In this document: piece by piece, positions 12,336-25,083 of the stretch
How positions within the stretch are numbered: the stretch's first letter is position 1
How the letters are laid out: each line of letters starts with the position of its first letter
Source of the DNA: Theobroma cacao
Taxonomy: Eukaryota; Streptophyta; Magnoliopsida; Malvales; Malvaceae
Length of the DNA: 64,000 nucleotides
Direction: 5' to 3'
NCBI RefSeq assembly: GCF_000208745.1
Contig: NC_030851.1
Coordinates: 39,891,662 to 39,955,661 of the forward strand
Translations under genes and position numbers: made by a program
Notes under the pieces: generated by a model
Databases searched by the model: none
The model's input: the letters and a program-made list of their open reading frames with translations, nothing else
Told to the model about the DNA's origin: nothing

Positions 12336-15300
12336 ATGAGTTCAGACACAACCGGCGGAGAATCGCCGGCGCAGGGATCTAGCGGGAAGGCGAGCTCGAC
12401 GTCGTCGTCGGCGGACAAGCAAAAGGAGAAGGCGAGAGTGAGCAGGACTTCGCTCATCTTATGGCACGCTCACCAGAACGACGCTGTCGCTGTCCGCAAG
12501 CTTCTCGAGGAAGATCGGTCTCTGGTCCAGGCTAGGGACTACGACAACCGTACGCCTCTCCACGTGGCTTCACTCCATGGCTGGATCGACGTCGCCAAGT
12601 GCCTAATCGATTATGGCGCCGATGTCAACGCCCAAGATCGCTGGAAGAATACGGTACCCGTTCCCAGCCCTCCTTTTTGTCTTCACTTCCTCTGATTTTC
12701 AGGCTTTTACTGTTCCCATAACTTTTGTTTTGGATTTAACCCAAAGTTTGTTGGTTTTGCTTCTTTTGGTTTGATGATGGCAGCCTTTAGCTGATGCAGA
12801 AGGAGCTAGGAAACATAATATGATTGAGCTATTAAAATCATATGGTGGATTATCTTATGTAAGTTCAGCTTTTTACTTTGCAAGCTTTATCATTAAGCAT
12901 TTTTAAATGCTAGCATTTTCTTTCAATATTTAGTCTAGAATTAGAGGAGTTCTTAAAATGCCTGTTCCTTTAATTTCATTCTGCCTTGTAATGAGCCTTA
13001 ACAGTATGTATGATGGATGATTACTGTGGGAAATGGCACTTTGATTCTGACCTTTTTGTGATCATATTTGGGCTGATTTGAAACTGTGGATGAGCTTTAA
13101 CTTTCCTTCATGTTTCCCCCCTTTTTTTTAAAATCCATCTTTAAGAATTAATTTGTTTGAATTCCTAGAAGGACATCCTTAGTATCATTACATTCTTCAT
13201 CCCTTTGAAGTTTGCTAATGTTGTCGAAGCCTCTAAGGTATATCATATTAGAGATGGTTGCTTGTTTAGAATGTTGTGTGTGTGTGTTTCCCTTTTTGTA
13301 CTTGTTGATTTGACAATGTTTTTACTTTTTTTTTTTGGTTTAGAATGATTCATGAACTGTTTCCTTGAAATGTGAAATGTAACATTGATTTTGACTCTTA
13401 AATGCTCGTTCATTATTTTTACAGATTTGATTGATATTGAAGCTACTTAAACAAGTTTACTTGATGGAAATTCTTTTAGATCTTGTAAGTTTTGCATTTT
13501 AACTGCTTTTGTGGGCTAAACGTTAAAGTTTTCATTGTTGCAGGGCCAAAATGGAAGCCATTTCGAACCAAAGCCAGTTCCACCCCCTCTACCAAACAAG
13601 TGTGACTGGGAGATTGACCCTTCTGAGCTGGACTTCACAAATTCAAATATTATTGGGAAGGTGTGATTTCATTTTCGTAGTATTATTTACATGCAGAGCA
13701 GAGCTTTCCATGGATGCAAATTGTTTTAAGTGTAAAATCATTTTGGGAAAATTGCTTGTCAATTTTTGAATGGTGAATTGGTCTTGATCGTAGTTCAGTT
13801 ACCATAACAAGGATAATGTCTTCCATTGTTTTGGTGTCAGAAGTGCATGTGATTGTTAGTCAAATCAGAGAGTAGTTATCATAAATGTAGATGAATGGTG
13901 TTTTGCCAAGAAAAAATGTAATTTAGCTTTTCCTATGGCTAGCATAATGGAAAATTGGAATCACCTCTTTGGCAAGATGGTAACCAGTTGATAAAATTGA
14001 GATTTAATATGTCTGAGTTCCACAATTATCATGGACAATTACATCAAATCTGGCCCTTGGGAATTGTTGGTCTAATTGATTGATAATGACATGATCTTTG
14101 GAAATATGATCCCATCTCTCTGTAATCAGATATTGATGATTTTACTTGGCCAAAGAGAGAGAGGTAGAGAGATTCATGATTTTAAGTTGGTATGGTAGGA
14201 TAGAACTCTTTGGGCTAACATAACTTCGAATTTGCTGTCAAACCTTCCATTAGTGGTTTTATACTGTTGTAGTGTCCCTTTGATGTGTAAGTTCCATCTG
14301 TCAGTTTCCAACTTGGATTCATATGTAAGCTGCTTAAATTCTGGTTGTCAGCATGCAAGTTTATGGTGTATTTTTCTTTTACTATTTGAAATATGTGCTT
14401 TAATTGATTATATCTGATGCTGGCAGGGGTCATTTGGTGAGATTTTGAAGGCCAGTTGGCGAGGAACACCAGTAGCTGTCAAACGCATTCTTCCATCTCT
14501 TTCAGATGACAGATTGGTGATGTAAGCCCACTTTGCTTTTTTATATTTCACAATAGTTGCTTGTAAAGTTCTTTCCCTTGAATGTTCGCTTTCTTTGATG
14601 CATGTTGTGTGCTGAATTTAATGTTCTCATGAAAATGAATAGCAACCAAAGGAAAGGATAAAACTGACATGTAAACCTAAAAAGGCATCTCTAATGACTT
14701 ATAGCATATTTTCTTTTTGGTGTACTAAGGTCCAATTTTAGAAAGTCACTTCCACATTTTACAGGGTTAATCTGATGCTTGTTGTAGCTTTAATTACTTC
14801 CTCCCTATCCAAGTTTTCTGTTGTATTAAGAAAGGAATTGTGTGCTTTTGCTCTACTGGTTCAGTCAGGATTTCCGGCATGAAGTGAATTTGCTAGTGAA
14901 GCTCCGCCACCCTAATATAGTTCAATTCCTGGGAGCTGTAACTGAGAAGAAGCCTCTTATGTTAATTACTGAGTATTTAAGAGGGGTATGTGAATGCATA
15001 CATGTTTCTCATTCTCAACATTTTAGTACTCTCCACAGAATATTCTATTAGAAATCTTAACTTTCACTTTTAAAGGTCCTTTCTTAATCTTATCATTCTT
15101 ATCATTATATGCTATTACAGGGTGATCTTCATCAGCATCTCAAGGAAAAGGGTGCACTTAATCCAGCAACAGCCATCAACTTTGCATTGGACATAGCTAG
15201 GTATCTGTGAAAGCCGCAACTTAGTTTGTATAGTCTGCAACTTATGGTTCATGTTCTCTAGCATCTAATAAGTAAAACTGGGGCGAAAATTCATGAAAAA

Positions 15301-16922
15301 TATAGAAGCATACCTTATGTCCTTTTGCTTTTAGGAATTAGGATGAAATATTTAATTTTCTTTGGTTATAAAGAGCAACTCCTTTTCCTTTTGACAGGGA
15401 GCTACTCTGCCAAATATGCATTGGCGCTGTGACTGCATTTAATTTTCTCTCATATGAATGGCTTTTCTGCTAATCAGATTTTTTGAATTTTGTGGCCAGG
15501 GGCATGGCTTATCTTCACAACGAGCCAAATGTTATAATTCACCGAGACCTTAAACCAAGGTGAGTTGGGTTGTGTTTCAGGTTTTGCTATGCAATCAATC
15601 CTGTCTTTGGTTTACTACTAGTTATTGATTTCTAGGCTATATTCATGTCCCGGACTCTGTTGTTATGTTAGTATTGGAATTTTGAATGCTTAATGAACTT
15701 TGACTTTCCCCGAAACACAAAATATTTCCTCATTTCTCTAGTTGACTTCTTTCTTACTTTGAAAATTCTAAGCTGCATTGACTTTTTCATTTTAAAATTT
15801 ATTTCCTTATTTCAGGAATGTGCTTTTGGTCAACTCCAGCGCTGACCATTTGAAAGTTGGAGACTTTGGATTAAGCAAGCTCATCAAGGTTCAAAATTCT
15901 CATGATGTCTACAAAATGACTGGCGAGACAGGGAGTTGTGAGTGTCTTTTATAGATTTCCTTTCAATGAAATATGATTCTCATATACTTACTCTCTTTGC
16001 TTTTCTTGGAATTGAAACAATAGATCGTTATATGGCTCCTGAAGTTTTCAAACACAGAAAATATGATAAAAAGGTTGATGTTTTCTCTTTCGCAATGATA
16101 CTGTATGAGGTAATCTTCTTCCTACTAGAAATGATATTTGAACATGAAGTATTTGAGGCTACTTCTAACGCATATGATAGTCTTAATTGGAGCAGATGCT
16201 TGAAGGAGAGCCTCCATTCTCACATTACGAGCCTTATGAAGCAGCTAAGTATGTCGCAGAAGGACACAGGCCTACTTTTCGTTCAAAATCATACCTCCCT
16301 GAACTGAAAGAGTAAGCCATCATGAAGTTTCTCTACTGTAGTAGAATGCTTCTCGGGTTGTGCAACACCATGTACATAGTCCAACCATAAGTATAGTTTT
16401 TCAACATTAAGTTGGTTACAAAATTATCACTTCTGCATGAATATTTGCATATTGTTGCTAATTTTGAAACCTCTCATGCCTGCCTTGTAGATCTTAACCT
16501 TATAGTTCTCCCTGCACTGACTCAAAACACCTTGACCTTGCTCTAAGGGCAATTAAACTTTTTTTTCTGTTTTTTTTACTGTTTCCTCGACTACTTCTTG
16601 TATCATCATTACATCGAGCTTTCCTAGCTTGTTACCTTTTTCAATCTTTTAACTGCAAAGTCGCTTTTTGGAAACGTTTAGTTAATGTTAATAACTTTAT
16701 TTTAACCAAATTTGTCTTATTTTAATACAAACAACTGGACTGCTAGACTTGGAGAAGTGGGGTTGCTGATTTCTTTCTTCTTGAATCTTTCTTAGTTTAA
16801 CAGACAAGTGTTGGGCTGCTGACATGAACCAAAGACCATCTTTCTTGGAAATTCTCAAGAGGCTTGAAAAGATCAAGGAAAATGTACCCACCGATCATCA
16901 TTGGAATATATTCAATACATGA
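12336..16922 (+). CDS. VIK: VIK: ankyrin-repeat Raf-like protein kinase
   Basis: Ankyrin-kinase of the plant Raf-like (integrin-linked-kinase-like) group. Arabidopsis VIK binds the receptor kinase VH1/BRL2 and acts in vein patterning and sugar-transporter phosphorylation. Eleven exons in phase: 12336-12653, 12784-12858, 13544-13660, 14427-14521, 14865-14985, 15121-15200, 15500-15559, 15816-15937, 16024-16109, 16196-16311 and 16796-16922. They give 438 residues, the length I recall for Arabidopsis VIK. Ankyrin repeats cover about 40-130 (TPLHVASLHGW motif). The kinase has a glycine loop GKGSFG (169-174), ATP lysine K189, HRD 283-285 with the Raf-like HRDLKPRN loop, DFG 305-307 and an APE motif. 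All catalytic residues are present. The ATG is the first in good context after the leader. Confidence 0.96.
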
Positions 16923-17978
16923 TGCTCAAGATTTGATGAAATCAATGATTTTCATCCTGTTTCCACTAGCTCTCCCATTTGTGCAGATGGTCTTGTGAAT
17001 ACACTCACTAAGTAGCTTATGATAGATTTTGCTATGATTGGTTTTCCTCTATTCTTTCCAAATTCTATCATGAGCCGGTGTGTCTGCATTTTCAACTCTT
17101 ATTATCTCGAATTCAAGCAAATAAACCGAGGAGATCATTCAGATTGACATATATAAAATGTTTTCTCATCTTATGGTCTCTTTTATCTTTCATCCTTCAA
17201 TTGGAATGCCTTATAGTCACACTATTGATTATGAGGAGCAAACAATAGGCAAATTTCTATGTTGTTTGTTGTTTTAGTGTCTTTTTTTGTAAACGGTTGG
17301 ACAAAGTTGTCTGAATCTTTAGGCAGAATTTTCTTGTATATGATGAATTTGTGGAACTTTGCAAGGGATAACTTCTTCAATCATGGCTACTTGTTTGATG
17401 GGTTAACTGTTGGTCACTTTACTGTTTAATCCCTTAAGAAGAAACAAAATTAAACCCAACAGAAATGTGGATCAAAGGAACAGAAGCAGCCATAAAAAAA
17501 ATGGCAACTGTGGGTGAACTTTAGGCAGTGAAATGAGCCTGCAAAGTTGAAAGCTTAAGACACCTTAACCACACCAGATGCCATAAGACTTGTACAAAAC
17601 ACACCCAAAGGCAGAATGTATCTATGAAAGATAAATCTGCTTAATCAAAGATGCCATGGTAGATTTTGGAAGGGAAAGGCAAAAGAGGCAGTGGACAGGA
17701 TGAAAGAGATGAGATTACAAACAGAAATGCTCCATGGCTGGAGGAGGTCAGTTCGGGTTCCAGTTGAAGGGGAAAAGCAGCAACTGGCAAGGGTACCAGT
17801 GTGTATCCCTTTGTATCTCTCTCTTCCTAAAAGAAACACATAAAGTGTGGCTACAAATCTATGAAGAGATTATTGAAAATTCCAATTAATCTAAGAAATT
17901 ATTTTTGTCAAAGAACATTTTTGCCAAAATATTTTACAAGAGTACAGCGGAAAAAATGAAAATTGTTGTCCTACAAAC
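16923..17978. other. Convergent 3' flanks of VIK and the p24 gene
   Basis: Two genes end towards each other here. The sequence is AT-rich with stop codons in all frames, and no gene or repeat is recognised. Both 3' UTRs probably fall in this stretch. Confidence 0.6.
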
Positions 17979-20545
17979 TTATATGAGCTTCTTTTTCTGA
18001 AAGAAGGTTTTCAAGTGCCAAAATTGCATTCCTGCTACTGACAAACAAAGAAACAGTGAGAGGAAGGACAACCAGAACATTTTGGAGGTAGTAGCTTGGT
18101 TCAGCTCCTGCATTTCTTCTTCTCTGATAAAAAACAAAAACAAAATCGAAAGTGGTGAGTGATAAAAATAGGTTAGGTAAACATTCCATGAGTTTGAGTG
18201 GCAAAGATGTTTCCTTACCTTTCCCGCAAATAAAACATTTCCTCATGAATGGAAGTAACAGTATCATACAACTTCTTCAGCTCCAGTTCCATGACCTAAT
18301 ATTTACAATAGAAGTACCAAAAAAGAAAACATGAGGCTCTTGTTTTTTCATCTAACACTCAGAAAATGGATAAAAACATAAGCACCTCCGCAGCTTCATT
18401 TTCCAAACCCAGGTACAGGTACTCTTAATGATATGAAAACAATATTGAACACAAAGCTATCCCAGCAGGCCTACTGTTTGTCGGATGAGTAATAGTGGGG
18501 CAGTTTTGATTGGTAGGATTCCTAGTTAGTATGCAGCAAGGACTGCAACAAGCTATGCAAGCTATCTTTGATCCTGTGTAAATTCGCTGTTTCTACCATA
18601 CAATCTGGCTGTACAGCTGGCTTCCTCACAATGATTTAAAATTATAGCAAAGGAGATGCCTTGGGGAGCATTACTTCTTTAAAACACAAGTTGTCTACTT
18701 AAATTGTGTTAAGGAGATGTTTAGCAGTTTTAAGGATAGGATCAAGGACAGAAATAAATGTTCCAATATCAAATAAACTAATGTGCTGGAAGGTTTGATG
18801 GCTCCAATGATCTAAAGAACTACCGCTGATAAATCTAATGCTTTACCACTGAGAGACAAGGGGCTAGAACAACATTTCAATAGTATTATCTTAATATCCA
18901 GTGAAGGCTCAAGATCTTGAGCAGCTTCAACTATATGTAACCATGTTTTGCTTGCTAAGGCAAAACAGCTTGAAACATGATCACATGTAAGATTGCATGC
19001 ATCTACTATACAGAAAGCCCATAAAAAAGGTTTAAAATCAAAGCAAAGGAAAATTCTCATATATGGAAGCCAAAGTGCTGGATCAGCCTAGTCAACTCCA
19101 CAATTACCAATTATGCTAAGTGAAGATGGTGGGTATGCTGACAAAAGAAAAAGATAACAGAGCTTAAATCTAAAGAAAAAGTAGCATTTTCCATGAAACA
19201 CTGAAAGTCCGCAACCCTTTAGCTTAGCAACTCTGATTTACATCTTTTTTCAAAAAAGTTTCAATTAACCATAATTGACTGTAATGGTCTTTAGAAGAAA
19301 TCTACTTTTCAGTACTTCAAACTTCCAGCAGCAAGTGCAACAGGCACTGTTCAATTCCCACCAACCCACCACCCTATTAATATAAGGCAAAATGTCATGC
19401 AGGTAAAGATAAGATATGCCTGTAGGTTTCTCCAAACTAGTCCACAGGGCAACCTGACTTTTCCAGGAAATCAATAGCAATGTGAAGCCAAGCAAAACCT
19501 TCACCGAATCATTTCTAACAAGTAACAACAAGCCTCATGGGCTTGTAGCACAAGAGGAAGACACTCCTTTAACAATAGCAAATCTTTAACTCTAGCCGAT
19601 ATCATGAAAAATATCCCATGAATGGCAATTGGTCCTAAACCTACTCAGCGCGTAAAATCTTATTGACCACAATTGTAAATCTTAAACAAAATGCAATTTT
19701 CAATTCATTTCGAAAGCTTTTGAGCATAGGATTTCATCATATTGTAGATTCTACAATTAGAGGTGTGGTCCTTTTGCCCCAGTAAACAAACATAAGCCAT
19801 TCCCTTCAAAGGTAAACACCTAACCCAAGTCCCCAGCTGCCACCAGTCCTTTTCCGACATGCCAACTATCTTGATCTTAGCAGTTAGGTGACTAACCAGA
19901 ACTACCTCATCAAACAATAAGGTTAAATAAAAAAAAAACATGAAAAACAATTTATTTATTTATTTTTAAAGGAAAAAAGAGGAAGGGCCAGAAGACTTAC
20001 ATCGACTTGGCCTTTCTTGGCAACGTTGGACCAGTCCTTAGCGTGGACTCCAGTCCTCCAATCAAAATCAACGGTTATCGTAATCTGCGGCGAATGAACC
20101 GGCGCCCAAAAGCAAGCCATGTAATCACCCGCCTCCGCCGCCGTAAACGCAAACTGCCCTGTCTCCACTTTCTCCGCCGAGTGGAAACTATTCCCATACG
20201 TCGACGTTACCTACATTCATTTACCCAACCAAAAAAAAAAAAAACTCCTTATTAATCCCAAGATTCATTCTTTAACAAAATAAAATAAAACCCCCAAAAA
20301 ATTAAAAAAAAAGATTGTTTGTTTTTTCTCTAGAGTACCCTGACGGTGAGCTTGTGAGAATCAGGCAAAGGGTGACCCTCGTTGGGATTGACAACGTGGT
20401 ACTTCCCGACCGTCATTGAATTGCTCTTGATGTCTTCGGAGATGCACTTAGTCTGTCCTGATTGCAGCTCGAACCGTAACGATTGCGTCGCAGGGGATAA
20501 AATCCCCAGCACCAGAACCACGATTGGAAGCGACCGAAGAATCAT
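17979..20545 (-). CDS. p24-delta family cargo receptor (emp24/gp25L)
   Basis: Type I membrane protein of the early secretory pathway that cycles between ER and Golgi in COPI and COPII vesicles. Four exons on the minus strand, 20545-20339, 20210-20001, 18295-18219 and 18123-17979, give 212 residues. The second intron is 1.7 kb. There is a signal peptide (about 1-22). The GOLD domain (about 23-125) has the expected cysteine pair, CISEDI and the later MACFWAP. A coiled coil follows (about 140-175, VMELELKKLYDTVTSIHEEM), then one membrane span (about 182-202). The short cytosolic tail FFQKKKLI combines the aromatic COPII signal with a dilysine COPI signal, typical of plant p24-delta proteins. Start: the ATG directly before a hydrophobic leader. 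Confidence 0.95.
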
Positions 20546-20940
20546 AGTTAACGACTCAACTTCAACTGCTAGACAGAGACAGAAACAGAGACAGAGAAAG
20601 AGATTCTTTGGGGTTTTCTTTTTGCTGCTGCAAAAGGTTCGGCTTTGAGGAGGGGGTCGTGGTAAGAGTGTAGAAGAAGAGGTTAGAAAATTAAAAAATA
20701 TATATTAAAAATAAACAAAGTCAAAGTTAAGTCAGCCACGTGGTGAGATAGGATTGGAGAAAACACGTAATGGCAAAAACTAGTCACACTTAGGCTGTCC
20801 TGTCTTGTATCCCCCCAGATCTGTTTCAATGCACGGGCACGTAGAAAACATAGGATCCGTGTTTTACTTATAATTTATTAATATTACAAAAATAAATTAA
20901 TATATTAAATACATAAAGATGACACGTGTTAACTGGAAAG
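20546..20940. other. Upstream region of the p24 gene
   Basis: Contains a minus-strand TATATATTTTT-type A/T block near 20695-20712, about 155 bases before the p24 ATG and a possible TATA region. CACGTG-type cores occur near 20737 and 20922. No gene is seen. Confidence 0.4.
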
Positions 20941-20943
20941 ATT

Positions 20944-21087
20944 AGAGGTGTGGGCTCGAACCATGGGCTCTTGGGTCTTGGCCCGATGGTTATGCCTTCG
21001 ACTTCGAGCCTCGAGGTTGATCCTGCAGGGCTAGTCGCTCGAACCATGCACTTCTGCGCCAGATATACATTAAAAAAAAAAAAGATT
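20944..21087 (+). mobile_element. SINE-like retroposon with poly(A) tail
   Basis: A GC-richer island of about 130 bases in AT-rich DNA, ending in a run of 12 A (about 21070-21081). It contains a box A-like TTGGCCCGATGGTTA (about 20975) and, about 40 bases on, a box B-like GAGGTTGATCC, the spacing of an RNA polymerase III promoter. The 7-mer AAAGATT lies on both sides (20937-20943 and just after the A-run), which could be the target-site duplication. I do not recognise the family. Confidence 0.5.
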
Positions 21088-21259
21088 CTTACAAACAAAT
21101 ATATTTTTTATTATTATTTTATATAATACAAGACGGAAAATAGTCAAATTACAGTAAATTACACTTAGAAATGAAACTCCCATAATATCGTTTTGGAGAA
21201 TAACTACATTGCTCCTAAGAGGATATTTAAAAATATCCTACTTATGAGATATTGAAAGG

Positions 21260-21480
21260 TTTAATGTCGATGGTAGTACTAGAGAGCAATCGGGATTAAC
21301 AGCAGCAAGAGGGGTTATTAGAGATGAAGTTGGAAACTTGCTATATGGTTATTTGCTTTTCTCTACAAGCTGAATTATGGGCTTTATATTGGAGACTAAA
21401 GTTTTGTTGGGATAAGGGTTTCAAGAAAGTTTAAGTAGAAACAAACTTCTTACTCATTTTGTCGAAAGTTTTCAATCAAA
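21260..21480 (+). pseudogene. Decayed RNase H-like fragment (plant RVT_3/LINE type)
   Basis: Frame 1 reads FNVDGSTREQ, then AARGVIRDEVGN, then a stop. A shifted frame continues LQAELWALYWRL and then another stop. The NVDGS, G-V-I-R-D and QAELWAL motifs are the ones expected, in order, in the RNase H-like domain found at the end of plant non-LTR retrotransposons and related domesticated fragments. At least two stops and one frameshift make it non-functional. No reverse transcriptase part is visible nearby. Confidence 0.6.
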
Positions 21481-21968
21481 ATTTGTAATTGGATTCAAAT
21501 ATATAAATTATTATGCGTATTAGAAAGTTATTTCACCAATTTGAAAATTGTATTATACTTTATTTTTATCATACGGATTGAATGATCACCCATCATGAGA
21601 ATCTATTTTAAAGTTATACATATTGGATTCTCCATCATCTAATATTAATATAATTTTATTTGTAGACAGTATGAACATTTTTTAATTAACCTAAAATGAT
21701 GTACTAAGCTATATTTCTTTTTCCATCAATATATAGAAAAAAAGCTAAATTTACAACAAAAAAAATTATCATACAGTTAGATTCTCGATATATATGCATG
21801 ATCTTCATTTATCATTTCTTTTTCAAAAAAATTTTAATAGCTGAGTTTAAATCAAAATTAATGTTTGGCTCATCATTCTCCTCTGTAATAGTCTCTACTG
21901 CATTTTTATTATCAATCCATTATCAGTATTACTTTCCGATAACTTTCATCCCATTCCATTAACCGATC

Positions 21969-22277
21969 CTAATAAACTATCCACAGCTTACCTCTATAAC
22001 TTGAGCATTTGCCAAACTTCACCGGAAAACCATATTTCCATGTACTCATTCGATCGCGAAGAACGCCAGCTGCAGTAGATTGATGACTGGAGGCTCGATA
22101 AGCTCCATCCGTATTAAGCAATACCGAATTCGAATGTGGTCGGTGCAGACCAATTAGCTTTGCCTCGTGTGTTCTAGTGTTTGCAATCCCTGTGGAAATG
22201 GAATATGTCCAAGATCGAATTATCTTTAATTGTATATAAAATACAATTTTGGCTGACTTTGAGGGCACAATAAGCAT
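21969..22277 (-). pseudogene. Second RNase H-like fragment, opposite orientation
   Basis: A 102-codon open frame on the minus strand contains VLLNTDGAYRASSHQSTAAG, VLRD, then a CSSYRGKLW segment. This is the same NTDGA...GVLRD...AELW pattern as in plant RVT_3 RNase H-like domains, with the usual AELWAL degraded to GKLWIV. It has no partner reverse transcriptase and no intron-phased neighbours, so I treat it as a relic rather than a gene. Confidence 0.55.
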
Positions 22278-25049
22278 TTTAGACTTACATTATAAAACAA
22301 ACAGCATTTTTCGACGGAATATTTCGTAATAAAAGTAAATTATTTTCGACAAAAATTATTTTTTTACAATGATAATGATATTTTTTATATAATTTTTTAT
22401 GAAATATTTTGTTAGAAATATTTTTTATATTAAAAACGAATAAATTTAAGTGTCTTTATATATATTACTATATATATTTATGTCTCTTCCTATCGAGTTC
22501 GGATCATTTAATATATCTTGATTAAAATTCTTAACAATAGGAGGAAAAAGAGATTGAATACGGGTCAATAAGAGTTTTATTTTATTTTACTTTAAAATTG
22601 ATAAAATTTATTAATACAATTTATATTTTATATCATTATTTCTGTCACTATACTTGCAGAATTTAGTACAAAAAACCAGCACCGTTGACCATTAATGCCA
22701 TAGCTAGGCGCCCTCCAAAGTTCATCAATGAACTTGGTGGGGGAGTGCATTCCTAGGAATTTCATCTCATTCTGTACTCTTCTTCTGCTTCTTCTTCAGA
22801 TTTCAAAGTTGGAATCATTGGTATGAGTTACATTTATTAATGCATCCGTCTTGTTCATATCATTCCATTCCTCTGTCTTTCACAGGATTCATCGGCTTTT
22901 GAGCAGCTGCTGCATTGCTTGGTTGCCTAGAAAATGTGCGAGAACACATGGGTAAAAGCAAGCTTTCCGTTGAAGGGAAGCTTTTGCAGTAAGAAGGTAT
23001 CAAAGTTTGGTCTTGTTTCGATTGCATGTAGGCTGCCTGCCTGCCTGCCTATCCCATCCATACAATCAATGCAAAAGCTTTTTCTTTTTATGAACAAATA
23101 ATGAGAATGGGTTTTGGTTTTCCAGCCATTTCTCTCTTCCTTTTCTTGGCAAAATAGTACAAAAATTGAAATTGAGAATGACAGCTTGTAATGTGATCAC
23201 CATGGCCGTTGGCATTAAAGCTTGTAGGTGTTGATCAAGGGTGGAGATCGATATAGAACTAATTTTGGCTGGGAATTTGTGGCAAACTGAAATACTAAAG
23301 TAAACATTCATAGTAAGTTCCTTAGAACATGTTTAAAGAACTAATTAAGAAGTTTGATTCTTTCAGCTTGATATTCCTGATGAATGAGGATGGCATATTA
23401 ATGAAACAGGTTTATATTAATATCATATAAATTGAGATCTTATATATATATATATATATGTAATGTCGTGTGCGTGTGTGTAATAAATTTTTGAAATACT
23501 TAATTATTTTGATAAAATTAAATTTTTTTTCTAGCAAAACATTTTATGGGTGAAGGGTTAATTATTTCTCACAAAAAAATTTATGAATTTGGTTTTTGTC
23601 AACAAAATTTCTACAAAAAAAAAAGATATATTTTTTTAAAGTAATAATAAGGTTTTGGACATGGCATGTATGATCTATTTTCTAATATAGTACTTAATTT
23701 TTATTACTTATTGTATTCAAATTTGGTGAATTTCACAAGGATCTCAACTATTATTAAAATAGAGAAAAACGTATAAATCACATGTATATCGTGTAACCAC
23801 ATCGAGAGAGAAATATTTATATATATATAATTAGAAATTGAATATTCTTTTGCACGAGATGAGATCATCATCCTCCCTTTTAAATAGAAATAGAAAGCTT
23901 GTACTTTTTTTTAATTTAATAATTACATTTATTATGTCATTAACTCAACCGTCAGATTATTTTTTTTTCTTTTTCATCCTCCCTTGGAAAACGGATGAAT
24001 AAAAAAAGAAGTCATTTCAAGCTAAAATTAAATTTTTTTAATTTAATAAGCTTTATAATTACATTAATTATTTCCTAATCGATAGTCAAATTAACCCTTC
24101 GTACCAAACGGGGAAGATGTCCTAAAAAGTCTATTTTTAATTAATTTTTTTTGTCAATACCTTTATGTTTGTTAATTGTGCATGATTCCTCAAAAACTCA
24201 GACCTTGAATTCATCTAATGACAGCCTAAACTCTGTTCTTTACTCTAAATTGTTGGTATTTATCCAACTAAACACCGGCAATTTTCTTGATTCTCTAAGC
24301 TTCACAAAGGATTCTATTGTGTATAACCCCACCCCATTTTTTTTTCTCTTAATTAAATATTTTTTTAAAAAAAATTACTTATAATAAATATTATCATTAT
24401 AACTAGACCCATCGAAGATTTAAAGATTGTTAGTTTTATATAAAAAAATTAAAAAATTTAAAATTTGAATCTTATTGTTTTATAAAATTTTTTAAAATAT
24501 ATCAAATATAATCAAGTATATATATATTATTAAAAGAAAATTTAAAATAAAAATTATATACATATAAATAAAATATAAAAAATAAGAGAAAGAATAAATA
24601 GAGAGAAGTTGTCCCCATTCTAATAGAAGAAATCATTGGAACGGAACGGCCGGAGCCGTCCTATTTTCTTTTATATGTAATATTTTAATTAAATTTTTAA
24701 TTAGTTTGAGTGCTTCGATCCCAAAAAAAAAAAAAATCAATAAATAAAATTCTCGTAATACACTAAATAGGCTTTTTGTAACGGTTTTTCCTCCTCGGCC
24801 AAAAAAAAAAAGGTCAGCAAAGAAAGGAAAGATTTTCCAGTTATAATCTGTTTGGTTGGTGAGATTCGTTCATTCAGTTTATTTGTTGTTGTTGTTGTTC
24901 GGCTTATTAGGCTCGTGATCTCTTTCTAGGGTTTTTTGTTTTTGAATAGTAGGAAGAGGAAATCGGGTTCTTGATTGGGAAGTGTTAGAGGGAATTGGAT
25001 TTTTTTTTTGTTCAGATGAAGAAGTGGCAATGAGGAGGGAGGGAGAGAA
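22278..25049. other. AT-rich intergenic DNA upstream of the GT106 gene
   Basis: Mostly A/T-rich sequence with a (TA)n run at about 23439-23459. A less AT-rich island at about 22670-23100 has pyrimidine tracts ending in AG and a 55-codon open frame (22934-23101), but no recognisable protein. From about 24840 the sequence becomes the leader of the next gene. A T-run ending in ttcag at 25010-25015 could be the acceptor of a 5' UTR intron. Confidence 0.5.
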
Positions 25050-25083
25050 ATGGAGGTTAGATCTGAGAATAATGTACAAGTGA
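25016..25083 (+). promoter_or_regulatory. Two upstream ORFs in the GT106 leader
   Basis: A five-codon uORF (25016-25033) and an 17-codon uORF (25030-25083) precede the main ATG at 25050. The second starts before the main ATG, runs out of frame through it and ends 31 bases later. A scanning ribosome that starts there would miss the main ATG. Their effect depends on the true transcript start, which is not visible. Confidence 0.6.

Noticed and set aside
20007..20648. Plus-strand frames over the p24 gene
   Set aside because: They are antisense shadows of p24 exons 1 and 2.
20948..21045. GGTTCGA-like boxes suggesting a tRNA gene
   Set aside because: No cloverleaf can be formed around them and an A-tail follows, so a SINE-like element is the better reading.
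22720..22740. Short perfect hairpin AAGTTCAT-CA-ATGAACTT as a possible microRNA
   Set aside because: The stem is only eight pairs and no known plant microRNA sequence is recognised around it.
22934..23101. 55-codon frame starting MCENTWVKASF in a less AT-rich island
   Set aside because: No similarity recognised and no supporting promoter or splice structure beyond generic pyrimidine tracts.
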